Shown here: piece after piece, positions 33,095-41,960 of the stretch | How positions within the stretch are numbered: the first letter of the stretch is position 1 | How the letters are laid out: each line of letters starts with the position of its first letter | Assembly: GCF_025787225.1 (NCBI RefSeq) | Contig: NZ_CP090958.1 | Location: 186,001-250,000, forward strand | From: Saxibacter everestensis | Lineage (GTDB): Bacteria > Actinomycetota > Actinomycetes > Actinomycetales > Brevibacteriaceae | DNA length: 64,000 bases | Direction: 5' to 3' | Notes under the pieces: model-generated | The model's database searches: none | What the model saw: the letters and a program-made list of their open reading frames with translations, nothing else | What the model was told of the DNA's origin: nothing | Program-made: the position numbers and the translations under genes

Positions 33095-33413
33095 TACGGC
33101 TTCCTCCTGATCAGTGGTGAACACTTTGGATCGATGGTAGGCCGCTGGTGCGCCTCCGTCTACGGCGAATGTGGCTTGGGTTCTATGGCAGTGCCAGGCT
33201 TTAGTCCGCAGTCCGCAGTCCGCAGTCCGCAGTCGTGCCGTCATGCGGATCTCGTCGGCATTAGTGCTGGTCAGCAGTGTTTTGCCGGCGTAGCGGGCTG
33301 GGGCTGCTGTACCGCGGCTCGTACGAGCAATGCGAAGTAATATAGAACGGATTAGGTGTCTAGTCTCGTGCTAGTTGCAATGACTGTCAGTGGTGGCAGT
33401 TAGTGTGTGGGGT
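33095..33413. other. Intergenic region with AGTCCGC heptamer repeat
   Basis: This 319-bp divergent region between the VOC and HNH genes holds four perfect head-to-tail AGTCCGC units at 33203-33230 and a partial fifth. The same heptamer, inverted, is repeated at 53571-53623. Promoters of both genes should lie here, but I cannot place them. Confidence 0.6.
33203..33230. repeat. Heptamer tandem repeat (AGTCCGC x4)
   Basis: Four exact 7-bp units followed by a partial one. The unit is the reverse complement, up to rotation, of the GCGGACT unit at 53571-53623. Confidence 0.85.
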
Positions 33414-35126
33414 ATGGAAGATGGTGAGGGGCCCGAGGGTGGTTCCGGTGGCACTGATCGGTCTGGGTCGGTCGGGGCGCTGGTCGGTGAGCTGGAGTCC
33501 GCGCGGTGCGCGTTGGACGCCGCGGCCGCTGCTGCCGGGACTGTTTCGGCTGCTGTTGCGGTGGGGCGGGGTCCGGCTGGGTTGGGGTTGGCTGCTGATC
33601 GGGAGGTGCTCGCGGTCGCGGATCTGGTCGAGGGACTGGCGCGTCGGGTGGCTGGGTTGCAGGTTCGGCTGGCCGGGGAGGTCGAGGCCCGGCAGATCGC
33701 CGAGCGGCTTGGGGAACGTTCCACGGTGTGTCTGTTGCGGGACCGGCTGCGGATCAGCGCGGGGGACGCGAAACGCCGGCTGGATGTCGCTGCGGCCGTC
33801 ACGGCCGGGTCGTCGTTGACCGGGCAGCCGATCCCGCCGGTGTGCCCTCAGGTGGCGGAGGCATTGTCGGGTGGGCTGATCGGTGTGGATGCCGCGCACG
33901 TGCTGGCGGAGAAGTTGTCGGTGATCCGAGACAAGGCGACTACTGCTCCGCCGGACGTGTTGGGGTCCCGCACCCCGGACCAGGTGGCCGGGCAGGCTGA
34001 GGAGTATCTGTTGGGTCAGGCTGCGGGTTTTGATCCGGGGTTTGTGGCTCAGTGCGGTGCCCGGTGGGTGGCGTTGCTTGACCCGGATGGCGCCCGGCCG
34101 AGTGAGACTGAGTCCCGGTTGGAGCACGGTTTGTGGTTCGGTACGGCCCGGCGTAACGGGTTGGTGCCGTTCAAAGGAGCGATGACCCAGGCTCAGCAGG
34201 AAACCCTGCTCACCGCCGCCGGCCCAGCGACCAGCTCGCGCCACACCAATGGGACGGACGCCAGCTGCGATACCAGCAGCGGCGGCGACACCGCGAGAGA
34301 TAGCGGCAGCGATAGCGACGATCGGAGCGCGAGCGGCGGCGACGGAGCTGCGACCGCGACTCCAGTCGGGACGCCGGATGGAGCGCCTACCGCCGGGGAG
34401 AAGAGCCCGCGTCCGGCCGGGTACCCGGCTGAAGATGCGTCAACTGCAGCGAATGCAGCCGACGACGCAGCCAGCGGCACCATGACCGCGACACCAGGGA
34501 CTTCACCTTCGTCAGCTGCCGCCCCGGCCGAGGATCCGGCGGGAGCCGATTCGCGGTCGTATCAGCGCAAGTTGCTGGATGGGTTGATCGGGCACTGTGC
34601 GCGGGCATTGAGAACCGGTGCCGTGCATTCCGGGGGTACCGCCGCCAGCATCATGGTCACCATCGATTACGACACCCTTTACGCCAAAACCTCCGGCCAC
34701 GGCGTGTTGGCCCATACCGGACCCGTCCCGGTCTCGACCGTGCGTGAACTGGCGTGTGATGCGAACCTGATCCCGGTCGTCCTCGGCGGCACCGGCCAGA
34801 TTCTGGACGTCGGCGCTACCCGGCGGTTGTTCACCCCGGCCCAACGCCGGGCGATCATCGCCCGTGACCATGGGTGCATCATGCCCGGCTGTACCGCGCC
34901 GGCCAGCTGGTGCGCCACCCACCACGTCCACTACCACTCACACGGCGGACCGACCTCCACCAGCAACGGCGCATTGCTCTGCGAACACCACCACGGCGTG
35001 ATCCACCACGGCGAATGGACCATCACCATGCGCGATGGCGTTCCCTGGGTCATCCCACCAGCCTGGATCGACCCAAACCGGACACCCCGCCGCAACCACT
35101 ACCACCACCCACCACCACTGGAATAA
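33414..35126 (+). CDS. DUF222 / HNH-endonuclease protein (13E12-like)
   Basis: About 570 residues. The N-terminal half is DUF222 (VADLVEGLARRVAGLQVRLAGEVEARQ and LRISAGDAKRRLDVAAAV). A 150-residue Ser/Asp/Ala/Thr-rich linker follows (around residues 275-410). The C-terminal HNH nuclease has RRAIIARDHGCIMPGCTAPASWC, HHVHYHSHGGPTSTSNGALLCEHHHGVIH and the tail EWTITMRDGVPW, with the Cys and His residues of a zinc-finger HNH. Such proteins are multicopy in actinobacteria, resemble mycobacterial 13E12 family members and have no established role. The start is uncertain: ATG at 33414 is chosen; GTGs at 33390 and 33405 are in frame. Confidence 0.88.
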   Translation: MEDGEGPEGGSGGTDRSGSVGALVGELESARCALDAAAAAAGTVSAAVAVGRGPAGLGLAADREVLAVADLVEGLARRVAGLQVRLAGEVEARQIAERLGERSTVCLLRDRLRISAGDAKRRLDVAAAVTAGSSLTGQPIPPVCPQVAEALSGGLIGVDAAHVLAEKLSVIRDKATTAPPDVLGSRTPDQVAGQAEEYLLGQAAGFDPGFVAQCGARWVALLDPDGARPSETESRLEHGLWFGTARRNGLVPFKGAMTQAQQETLLTAAGPATSSRHTNGTDASCDTSSGGDTARDSGSDSDDRSASGGDGAATATPVGTPDGAPTAGEKSPRPAGYPAEDASTAANAADDAASGTMTATPGTSPSSAAAPAEDPAGADSRSYQRKLLDGLIGHCARALRTGAVHSGGTAASIMVTIDYDTLYAKTSGHGVLAHTGPVPVSTVRELACDANLIPVVLGGTGQILDVGATRRLFTPAQRRAIIARDHGCIMPGCTAPASWCATHHVHYHSHGGPTSTSNGALLCEHHHGVIHHGEWTITMRDGVPWVIPPAWIDPNRTPRRNHYHHPPPLE

Positions 35127-35142
35127 AGCCCGGTGACAGACA

Positions 35143-35160
35143 GGTGGGCAAAAGCTCACC
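35143..35160. terminator. Weak hairpin after the HNH gene
   Basis: GGTGGGC and GCTCACC (one mismatch) surround an AAAA loop 17 nt after the HNH stop codon, in the 88-bp convergent gap. There is no T-run, so the call is tentative. Confidence 0.3.
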
Positions 35161-35214
35161 CAGACCTCTAGGTGCGCACGACCCGAGAGGCAAGCGAGCC
35201 TTGACCGTCACCGC

Positions 35215-36408
35215 CTAGAGTGACCCCTCGGGCAGGTGGCTGCTCCGAATGGCTTCGCGTACGACGTCGGCGAGGTTGCCGTTTCGTTCTAGTGCTGCGC
35301 GCTGTCGACGCGCCCCGGTTCCGCGGCACATAATCCGTTCAATCATTTCGTCAACGAAGGCTTCATCGCCGGAGTCGATTAGTGCAGGGCGGACGTAGTC
35401 CACAAGCGAGCTGACTGCATCTGCTGCCGAACAGGGCGTGGCGCGGACTGGATGGAGCAAATCGCCCTCGAGTCCCCATCTGCTTGCCTGCCAGGCCGCC
35501 ATTCGCAGGATGGCTACCGGAACGTCTTCGGGTGGATGGCCTGTACGCCACTGCTCTGCGGCGGTCTCTACCAAAGCCCTGCTCAAAGCCGCCAGGAGAA
35601 CTGTGTCATCTGCGCATAGGCAGACATCGCCCACTCTGATTTCGACGGTTGGGTATGCCCGGGACAAGCGGGCGTCGAAGTACACCATTCCCTCATCGAA
35701 CAGCACCTCGGTTTTGAGCAGTTGATCGATGAGCAGACGATAGTTGTCCGTCGACCCGAGGATCTCCATCGGCCCGGTCGCCGGCAACCGGTTCCACACC
35801 TGGGTGCGGAAGCTTGCATAACCTGTGTCCCTGCCGTTCCAGAACGGCGAATTGGTGCTCAGGGCTGCTAGTACGGGCAACCAGATACGGATCCGGTCCA
35901 GGACCGCGACGCCCTCTTCGACCGAGTCGATGCTGACGTGCACATGGCAGCCGCAAGTCAGTTGTTCGTCTGCGGTCAGGCCGAACTGGGCGTGCATCAT
36001 GTCGAAGCGGGGCTGCTCGGTGCCGTGTGGTGCGGCAGGCAGCGGAGCTGTGGCCAAGGCGATCGCCCTAACGCCCACAGCCTGGGCATAAGCGTCCGCC
36101 CGCGCCCTGCCCGCACGAATGTCGGCGCCAAGCTCTTCGACGCTGGTATGTATTCGGGAGGCGATCTCGATTTGTTCCTGTTGAAACTCCACGGTGATCG
36201 TGCCCGCATGCCGATGGGACGGCAAGGCGAAGCCAGTAACTCCATAGCCCAGGCCGACGTCGCTACAGTCGGAATCGGCGGACGAGTTGCCCGGTTCGCC
36301 ACCCGATTCTTTACCGGCGTGTGCGAGTAACGCACTCGCCGCGGGCACGATCGCTCCACTGCCTTGATCAACCAGCAGGAGTTCTTCCTCGACCCCGAAG
36401 GTGCGCAT
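35215..36408 (-). CDS. GCS2/YbdK-type carboxylate-amine ligase (glutamate-cysteine ligase family)
   Basis: A 397-residue ATP-dependent ligase with the GCS2 signature FGVEEELLLVD at the N-terminus. Later motifs are ITVEFQQEQIEI, LTCGCHVHVSIDS, NSPFWNGRDTGYASFRTQVWNRLPATG and YPTVEIRVGDVC. Characterised relatives have weak glutamate-cysteine ligase activity, so the true substrate is unclear. Around residues 32-66 a Gly/Ser/Asp-rich insert with no family equivalent splits the first conserved region. The ATG at 36406-36408 has only a weak ribosome site. It follows the molybdenum hydroxylase operon after a 318-bp gap. Confidence 0.8.
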   Translation of the reverse strand: MRTFGVEEELLLVDQGSGAIVPAASALLAHAGKESGGEPGNSSADSDCSDVGLGYGVTGFALPSHRHAGTITVEFQQEQIEIASRIHTSVEELGADIRAGRARADAYAQAVGVRAIALATAPLPAAPHGTEQPRFDMMHAQFGLTADEQLTCGCHVHVSIDSVEEGVAVLDRIRIWLPVLAALSTNSPFWNGRDTGYASFRTQVWNRLPATGPMEILGSTDNYRLLIDQLLKTEVLFDEGMVYFDARLSRAYPTVEIRVGDVCLCADDTVLLAALSRALVETAAEQWRTGHPPEDVPVAILRMAAWQASRWGLEGDLLHPVRATPCSAADAVSSLVDYVRPALIDSGDEAFVDEMIERIMCRGTGARRQRAALERNGNLADVVREAIRSSHLPEGSL

Positions 36409-36726
36409 ACAGGCCGCCGTATCCGTAGATGCCCGACGCGGACGACGTCATGGCTGGTGTTCTCATGGTGCGACGAACCGGAACGGAAGTCCACGATTCC
36501 CATTAATTCAGCCAGGCTACGAGCCGAGACACTGAGGCAGCAGCGAGTGGATTTAGCCAGGAAAGCGAGCCGAGCCGCTGAGGCAGGAGCAAATCAGCCC
36601 AAGCGGGGCAAATATCAGCCTGCGAGGCGGTTCGGCGCCGTCACGCGGCTATTCCAGCAGGCTGGTTCCGCAGTTCGGTTCCGCAGTTCGGTCGCGCAGT
36701 TCGGTCTCGGAGTTCAGTCCCGCAAT
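36409..36726. other. Intergenic region with degenerate repeats
   Basis: No gene is supported in these 318 bp. A run of diverged GTTCGGTTCCGCA-like units occupies about 36660-36725, next to the coxG stop, and weaker repeats on AGCCGAG occur near 36510-36590. The promoter of the GCS2 gene should be at the left end. Confidence 0.5.
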
Positions 36727-37413
36727 TCATCTGCGTCGCCTGCCGAGCAACCCGCCGACCAGCACCCCCGCCAAGGCAATCGTGGCTCCGGTGACGGCCC
36801 CGGCGAGAAAGCCAGTAGTTCCTGCGGATGCAGCAGTCAGCCCGGAAAGGGCGGTGCGTGGGTTGCTGGTTCGGGTTGCTCGCGCGGATGCCGTCTCCGA
36901 GCTTGTGCCAGATGCTGCCGGAGCGCTGGAAGCGCCTGCGCTGCCGGTCGTTTCCGGGTCCACGGGTTCCGGGATCCCGTCCGCCATCACGTGGTCGACC
37001 GTAGTAAAGAACACCGCCGCCATCTTCTTGGCAACGGCAGTAATCATCCGCTGCCCCACCCCGCCCACCATTCCGCCAACGACGGCATCCGCGTCGTAGC
37101 TCAGCAGGGTGCCGCCATCCTCTTCGGCCAGGCGCACATTGACGATCGCCTTGATGGTTCCAGGCGCTCCGGCGCCCGATGCCGTCAGCACGAACGACTC
37201 CGGTCGTTCCTGCTCCGAGAGGGTCACCTCACCGTCGTAGCTGCCCTTGATCGACGCTACGCCCGCGGTGACCTTCAGCTTGTAGTGGTCGTCGCTGACC
37301 CGTTGCAGGGTCTGCACTCCCGGTATCGATGCCGCCAGCACTTTAGGGTCCTGCAACGCATCGAACACCTCTGCAGGGGGAGCAGACAGGTTTGCCGAGC
37401 CGGCGATTTTCAT
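36727..37413 (-). CDS. coxG: CoxG-like SRPBCC protein with C-terminal membrane anchor
   Basis: A 228-residue protein. Residues 1-150 form the CoxG SRPBCC fold (AGSANLSAPPAEVFDALQDPKVLAASIPGVQ, then TVNVRLAEE-like strand and YDADAVVGGMVGGVGQRMI). A Ser/Thr/Ala linker follows and residues ~200-224 (AGAVTGATIALAGVLVGGLL) form a membrane segment ending in RRRR. In Oligotropha CoxG helps anchor the CO dehydrogenase at the membrane; homologues accompany many other molybdenum hydroxylases. The ATG overlaps the large-subunit stop by 4 nt behind AAGGAG. It is last in the operon. Confidence 0.88.
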   Translation of the reverse strand: MKIAGSANLSAPPAEVFDALQDPKVLAASIPGVQTLQRVSDDHYKLKVTAGVASIKGSYDGEVTLSEQERPESFVLTASGAGAPGTIKAIVNVRLAEEDGGTLLSYDADAVVGGMVGGVGQRMITAVAKKMAAVFFTTVDHVMADGIPEPVDPETTGSAGASSAPAASGTSSETASARATRTSNPRTALSGLTAASAGTTGFLAGAVTGATIALAGVLVGGLLGRRRR

Positions 37414-40091
37414 GAACTCTCCTTCGTTTGGGGTGCCTGCGGTCCGTGCGGTTGAGCTGCCCGCGGCTGAGGCGTTTGGGGTGCCTGCGGTCCGTGCGGT
37501 TGGGATGCTTGCGGCTCAGGCGATTGTGGTGTGTGCGGTTCACGATGCGCGCTCGCCGGCTGCCCGGACTGGGACACCTGGGCTGCCTCAACGTCTCGAC
37601 CGGCACGGATCGCCGGTAGCTCGCCACGTTCACTAGCCTGCCGCAAATCAAACAGGTCCGACGGCGAAATCGGCATGGTCCGAATCGGGAAACCCTCGGC
37701 ATCCTCGATCGCCGCCGCAATCGCAGCCGATGCCGGGATGACGCCCGCCTCGCCGGCCCCCTTCATGCCGAGCGGATTGAGCCCGGATGGCGTTGTGGTG
37801 TGGTCGGTGTCGATGTGATCCGGGACTTCCGTCGCGTAGGGCAGCAGGAAGTCCATGAAGGAGGCGTTGAGCATCTGACCATGCTCGTCGTAGACGATCT
37901 TTTCGTACAAAGCGCCACCGATGCCCTGTGCCACTCCGCCGTGAATCTGACCCTCGACGATACGAGGATTGATCACATTGCCGCAGTCGTGTACCACGGC
38001 GTACTTCAAGATCGTGATTTCAGCGGTGATCGGGTCGGTCTCGACGATCACCGCATGAGCGCCAGAGGCAAAAGTGGAGCGCGGCGGCGAATAGTAGCCG
38101 GTGGCCTCCAGCCCTGGCGTCTCACCTTCGGCGATCGGGGGCTTAGACATGTCGATGTTGCCGGTGCTGAATTGCGTCGCCTGCTTCGATGCCTCATCGA
38201 AGGCGTAGCGGAGCGGGTTCGACAGTACTGCTGCAACGCCGAGTGGAATGCTGTCCACTCCGCCGGGCTCGGCGCCGACCCTGCAAACGTGCCCGCCGCG
38301 CAGCTCAAGCTGTTCGACCGGGATCTTCAGTGCCTGGCTTGCCACCTGCTTTGCCTTGTCTGCGACCATTTGGGCTGCGACGTGGAAGGCCGAGCCCGAC
38401 ATCACAGCTCCGCGGGAAGCAAAGGTGCCGACCGCGTAACCGAAGCGGCGGGTGTCGCCGGTGACTATTTCGATATCCGACACGGCAACGCCGAGATCGT
38501 CCGCAACTATCTGCGCGAATGTGGTCTGGTGGCCCTGCCCCTGGGTGGTCAGCCCGGTCGCCGCCTTGACCTTGCCGGACGTTTCGATGACGACGTGCGC
38601 TCCCTCGTACGGTCCCGGACCGGTGCCCTCGACGTAGGTGCCGGTGCCGATGCCGATCCGGCGTCCCTCAGCGCGTGCCTCCTCCCGGAGCTTCCCGAAT
38701 GTGTTCCAACCGACCAGCTCCTTCAGCTTGTCCATCCCGGCCTGGTAATCGCCGGTATCGTAAATCAGCGGCCGACCGTCCTGGAATGTGAGGTGGAAGT
38801 CGTACGGCATTTCATCCGGCCGGATGAAGTTGCGCTCGCGCACTTTTATCGCGTCCAGGCCCAGGAATTGCGCGATCGCGTCCATTGCGCGCTCCATCGC
38901 AAAGACTCCCTGCGGTCGCCCGGCACCTCGGTATGGCGTGACGATCACGGTGTTCGTATACAGCGAGTAGGCGTTGACTCGGAACGCCGCGGGCTTGTAG
39001 GGCCCGAGCACCTGGGTGGCGGTGTTGATCAGCACGATCAGCCCGTACGGGATGTACGCGCCGTGATCGTGCCAGAACGTGAAGTCGAAGGCGAGCAGCC
39101 GGCCGTCGTCGTCGAACCCGACCGTCACCTGCTGAATCTGTCCGCGCTCGTGTGCGCTCGAAATGAAGTGCTCGCGGCGGTCCTCTGTCCACTTCACCTC
39201 TTTGGCGATACCGGCCAGTGCCAGGCGTCGGGCCGCCCAGGTCACCATCACCTCCTCGGGCCAGGGGTGCATAATCTTCATGCCGAATCCACCGCCGACG
39301 TCGGGCGCTATGCACTGGACCTTATTCAGCGGCATTCCCAATCGGGCGGCGATCGCTGCCCGGACCGAGGTCGAAGTCTGCGTGGAGGTCCAGAAGGTCA
39401 GCGAGTTCTCATCGGTGTCCCAGCGGGCGAAAACACCCTTGCCTTCCATCGGCATCGACGCCGACCGTTCAATTTCTAGGTCCAGCGTCAGGGTGTGCGG
39501 TGCCTTCTTCAGCTCGGCATCGATGTCGCCGAAACCATGTTGCAGGTTCGCAGCGACATTGCCCGGCACATCCTGGTGTACGAGATCCTTCGCGGCGCGC
39601 GCGGTTTCGAGGCCGACCACAGGGGTGAGGAAGTCGTAGCTCACCCCGATCTGTTCGCAGGCGTCTTCGGCGATGTACCTGTTCCTGGCGACCACCATCA
39701 CGATGGGTTCACCGACGTGTTTCACCTCGTCGCGCGCGAGGGGATAGCCGGTCCGGGCATGCGTCAGGCTGGGGTGCGGGATCAGCAGCGGCATGTTCTC
39801 GGCCATGGCCGGTGAGTCGTCGAGCAAATCCTCGTACGTGTACACCGCGACGACGCCGGGGACTTCAAGGGCTGCCTCGATGTCGATCCCGGTGATCTTC
39901 GCGTGTGCGTGGGGCGAACGGACAAATGCGACGATCAGCGCATCCTGGCCGAGATCGTCGAGGTAGCGTCCATCGCCGACCAACAGCCGGGCATCTTCGG
40001 AACGCGCTATCGGCTGGCCGAAGTTCGTGCCGGTTTTCGCTGCCGGCCCGGCTTTCGTGGTTTCCGTTCGGGTTGTTGTCGAGGTACTCAT
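37410..40091 (-). CDS. Molybdenum hydroxylase large (Mo-cofactor) subunit, form-II CoxL/xanthine dehydrogenase family
   Basis: An 893-residue subunit that binds the molybdopterin cofactor. It has VAPDVGGGFGMKIMHPWPEE, PYRGAGRPQGVFAMERAMD and the active-site glutamate motif GMKGAGEAGVIPA. The YRGAGR loop marks form II; true aerobic CO dehydrogenase has a Cys in AYRCSFR, so CO oxidation is not supported. The hydroxylated substrate is unknown (purine, aldehyde or N-heterocycle possible). Residues after ~840 form a Gln/Pro/Ala/His-rich tail made by a 48-nt in-frame repeat (from 37425). It overlaps both neighbours by 4 nt. Confidence 0.87.
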   Translation of the reverse strand: MSTSTTTRTETTKAGPAAKTGTNFGQPIARSEDARLLVGDGRYLDDLGQDALIVAFVRSPHAHAKITGIDIEAALEVPGVVAVYTYEDLLDDSPAMAENMPLLIPHPSLTHARTGYPLARDEVKHVGEPIVMVVARNRYIAEDACEQIGVSYDFLTPVVGLETARAAKDLVHQDVPGNVAANLQHGFGDIDAELKKAPHTLTLDLEIERSASMPMEGKGVFARWDTDENSLTFWTSTQTSTSVRAAIAARLGMPLNKVQCIAPDVGGGFGMKIMHPWPEEVMVTWAARRLALAGIAKEVKWTEDRREHFISSAHERGQIQQVTVGFDDDGRLLAFDFTFWHDHGAYIPYGLIVLINTATQVLGPYKPAAFRVNAYSLYTNTVIVTPYRGAGRPQGVFAMERAMDAIAQFLGLDAIKVRERNFIRPDEMPYDFHLTFQDGRPLIYDTGDYQAGMDKLKELVGWNTFGKLREEARAEGRRIGIGTGTYVEGTGPGPYEGAHVVIETSGKVKAATGLTTQGQGHQTTFAQIVADDLGVAVSDIEIVTGDTRRFGYAVGTFASRGAVMSGSAFHVAAQMVADKAKQVASQALKIPVEQLELRGGHVCRVGAEPGGVDSIPLGVAAVLSNPLRYAFDEASKQATQFSTGNIDMSKPPIAEGETPGLEATGYYSPPRSTFASGAHAVIVETDPITAEITILKYAVVHDCGNVINPRIVEGQIHGGVAQGIGGALYEKIVYDEHGQMLNASFMDFLLPYATEVPDHIDTDHTTTPSGLNPLGMKGAGEAGVIPASAAIAAAIEDAEGFPIRTMPISPSDLFDLRQASERGELPAIRAGRDVEAAQVSQSGQPASAHREPHTPQSPEPQASQPHGPQAPQTPQPRAAQPHGPQAPQTKESS
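37425..37540. repeat. 48-nt in-frame tandem repeat encoding the CoxL-like C-terminal tail
   Basis: Two close copies of a 48-nt unit (starting at 37425 and 37473) plus a diverged third encode 16-residue units of the type QPHGPQAPQTPQPRAA. Reading frame is kept. Confidence 0.75.
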
Positions 40092-40726
40092 GTCCGATCG
40101 CCCTTTCCTCCGACCGGCGCGGTGTTTCCTCGGACCTTGTCGTCCAGCGACAACGCTGCCAATTCGTCATCCCCGCCGAGCGGGGATAACCCTGCACGTT
40201 CGCGTCGGATCTCCGCCGCGCGAAGCACCGCGGCCTTGATGTTCTGATAACCCGTGCAGCGGCACAGGTTTCCCGAGATGGCCTCGGTGGCTTCCGCACG
40301 CGTTGGCGAATCATTCTTCTCGAGGTACGCGGCAATGGTGGTGACGAACCCGGGCGTGCAAAAGCCGCACTGCAAACCGTGGCATTCCACGAAGGCCTGC
40401 TGCACGGGGTGCAGCGTGCCGTCGGGATCGGCGAGACCTTCCACCGTGGTGACATCCTGGCCGTGCAATGACGCCGCCAGCAGCAGGCACGATCTGACCG
40501 GCTCGCCGTTCAACAGAATCGTGCACGCGCCGCAGACTCCATGCTCGCAGCCGACATGGGTACCGGTCTTCCGTAGGTAATGCCGGATCGCGTCCGAGGC
40601 CAGTGTGCGTGACGGCACGAGGATCGTCTGCGGCACCTTGTTGAACGTTAACGTCACGGCGAGGTGTTGCTCGCCGGTCTCCTCGTACAGTTCGGCAAGC
40701 GTTTGTTCGGTGGTTTTCCCCGCCAT
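40088..40726 (-). CDS. Molybdenum hydroxylase small subunit, two [2Fe-2S] clusters (CoxS-like)
   Basis: A 212-residue iron-sulfur subunit that passes electrons from the Mo site to FAD. The plant-type ferredoxin cluster ligands are in GCEHGVCGACTILLNGEPVRSC. The helical second cluster ligands are in LQCGFCTPGF and NLCRCTGYQNI. An extra ~20-residue N-terminus and ~40-residue C-terminal tail exceed the usual 160 residues. It sits 6 nt after the FAD subunit and overlaps the large subunit by 4 nt. Confidence 0.93.
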   Translation of the reverse strand: MAGKTTEQTLAELYEETGEQHLAVTLTFNKVPQTILVPSRTLASDAIRHYLRKTGTHVGCEHGVCGACTILLNGEPVRSCLLLAASLHGQDVTTVEGLADPDGTLHPVQQAFVECHGLQCGFCTPGFVTTIAAYLEKNDSPTRAEATEAISGNLCRCTGYQNIKAAVLRAAEIRRERAGLSPLGGDDELAALSLDDKVRGNTAPVGGKGDRT

Positions 40727-40732
40727 AGTGCC

Positions 40733-41815
40733 CTACCTCGTTCCGCCGGTTGTGCCGGAGCGCCCTGTCGCATTCGACGCGGACGCCGAATCGTCTGCGG
40801 ATTGCGAGACTGCGCCGCTGTCCGGGCGTGGCTCTGTGTCGCTGTCTTCACGTGGCTCTGTGTCGCTGTCTTCACGTGGCTCTGCACCGCTGTCCGCGCG
40901 TGGCTCTGCGTCGCCGTCCGGGCGCTGCGTCCGAGCTGCGGCGTTACGCAACGCGTCCCGAGCCGCCTCATGCAGCACGCGGGCGGTCAACGCGGCTACC
41001 AACTGCGATCGGTAGCTGCTGCTGGCGTGAATGTCGGTCTCGGTTTCGATCGTGTCGCGGGCCAGGTCGCCGGCGGCGTTCCAGCGTGAGTCGTCGGCAT
41101 CTGCTGGATCAACCCCTCGAAGCACCTCAGTGAAATCCATCGGGGTGCCAAGCTCGCCGGCGGAAACGTAGCAAGCCGTGGCGGTGCTCAGCACGCCGTC
41201 CACGATCCGGACCTGCGCCGCAACCCCCGCCACCGCGTAGTCGCCATGTCGGCGCGCGATCTCATCGATCGCCGAGCCTTCGTTCGGCGCCCGGCGAGGA
41301 ACGGTGACGGCGACGGCAATCTCGTCCTCGGCCAGACCGCATTCCAGCGGACCGAGGAAGAAATCCGTAGCCGCAATCTCGCGGATGCCACGCTGTGACT
41401 GGGCGCGCACGGTGCCGCCGAGCAGGCCGAGCACCGCGGGCATCTCGGCGGCCGGATCGGAGTGCACGATGGAACCGACAGTGGTTCCACGGTTGCGGAT
41501 GGTGGGGTGCGCGACCAGTTGCAACGCCCGGCGAAGCAGCGGCTGGGCCTGGTGTGCGTCGTCATCCGCGAGCAGCGCCGAGTGCCGAACCAGCGCACGA
41601 AATGTGACGCCGTGCCGATCGATCGATATCCCGTCCTGTTCGGGCAGCATGTTGATGTCGATCAGGTTGGCCGGCGCGGCCAATCGCATCGAGAGCATCG
41701 GGATAAGTGACTGACCACCCGCTAACACCTTGGCCTCGTGGCCGAGGCGCGCCAGAACATCGCAGACGGCCGCGATGCTTTCCGGCCGATGGTAGGTCAA
41801 TGCGGAAGGTTTCAT
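40733..41815 (-). CDS. Molybdenum hydroxylase medium (FAD-binding) subunit, CoxM-like
   Basis: A 360-residue subunit. FAD motifs are AKVLAGGQSLIPMLSMR (AGGQSL) near residue 32 and the TIRNRGTTVGSIVHSDPAAE loop (TxGG-like GTTVGSI with HSDPAAE) near residue 107. The C-terminal CO_deh_flav_C domain follows. The last ~70 residues are an Asp/Glu/Pro/Arg/Ser tail made of 24-nt in-frame repeats (8-residue units such as EPREDSDT, about 40826-40921). The ATG at 41813-41815 is preferred to a TTG two codons earlier. It is first in the hydroxylase operon. Confidence 0.9.
   Translation of the reverse strand: MKPSALTYHRPESIAAVCDVLARLGHEAKVLAGGQSLIPMLSMRLAAPANLIDINMLPEQDGISIDRHGVTFRALVRHSALLADDDAHQAQPLLRRALQLVAHPTIRNRGTTVGSIVHSDPAAEMPAVLGLLGGTVRAQSQRGIREIAATDFFLGPLECGLAEDEIAVAVTVPRRAPNEGSAIDEIARRHGDYAVAGVAAQVRIVDGVLSTATACYVSAGELGTPMDFTEVLRGVDPADADDSRWNAAGDLARDTIETETDIHASSSYRSQLVAALTARVLHEAARDALRNAAARTQRPDGDAEPRADSGAEPREDSDTEPREDSDTEPRPDSGAVSQSADDSASASNATGRSGTTGGTR
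40826..40921. repeat. 24-nt in-frame tandem repeat in the FAD-subunit tail
   Basis: Four 24-nt units based on CGTGGCTCTGTGTCGCTGTC encode eight-residue acidic units at the C-terminus of the FAD subunit. The copies differ by few bases. Confidence 0.8.
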
Positions 41816-41880
41816 GTCCAAATTCTGCCGTTGTGCTTACGTGCTTGCGTTTAGTGCCTTCAGTTAGCCGAATATGCGAA

Positions 41881-41960
41881 CCCGGACTAGCGCGACCTTT
41901 CGTCCGTCTCCGGTTCGACACCCGGACTAGCGCGACCTTTCGTCCGTCTCGGGCTCGACA
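41881..41960. repeat. 40-bp tandem duplication spanning the NCS2 permease stop codon
   Basis: Two 40-bp copies (41881-41920, 41921-41960) differ at about three bases and contain CGGACTAGCGCGACCTTTCG. The permease stop codon (41927-41929, complement) lies in the second copy and is repeated downstream in the first. Confidence 0.88.

Noticed and set aside
33240-33400. tRNA or small RNA gene before the HNH gene
   Set aside because: No cloverleaf-compatible arms or conserved T-loop sequence could be found; by-eye inspection of the whole window likewise gave no tRNA.
37800-39479. A 559-codon plus-strand open frame antisense to the molybdenum hydroxylase large subunit
   Set aside because: Composition is Val/Asp/Gly/Arg-biased as expected for the opposite strand of a high-GC gene; no domain is seen and the minus-strand frame has all CoxL-family motifs.
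37410-40091. Aerobic CO dehydrogenase (form I CoxL)
   Set aside because: The active-site loop reads YRGAGR, not the Cys-containing form-I loop, and the CoxD/E/F accessory genes are absent.
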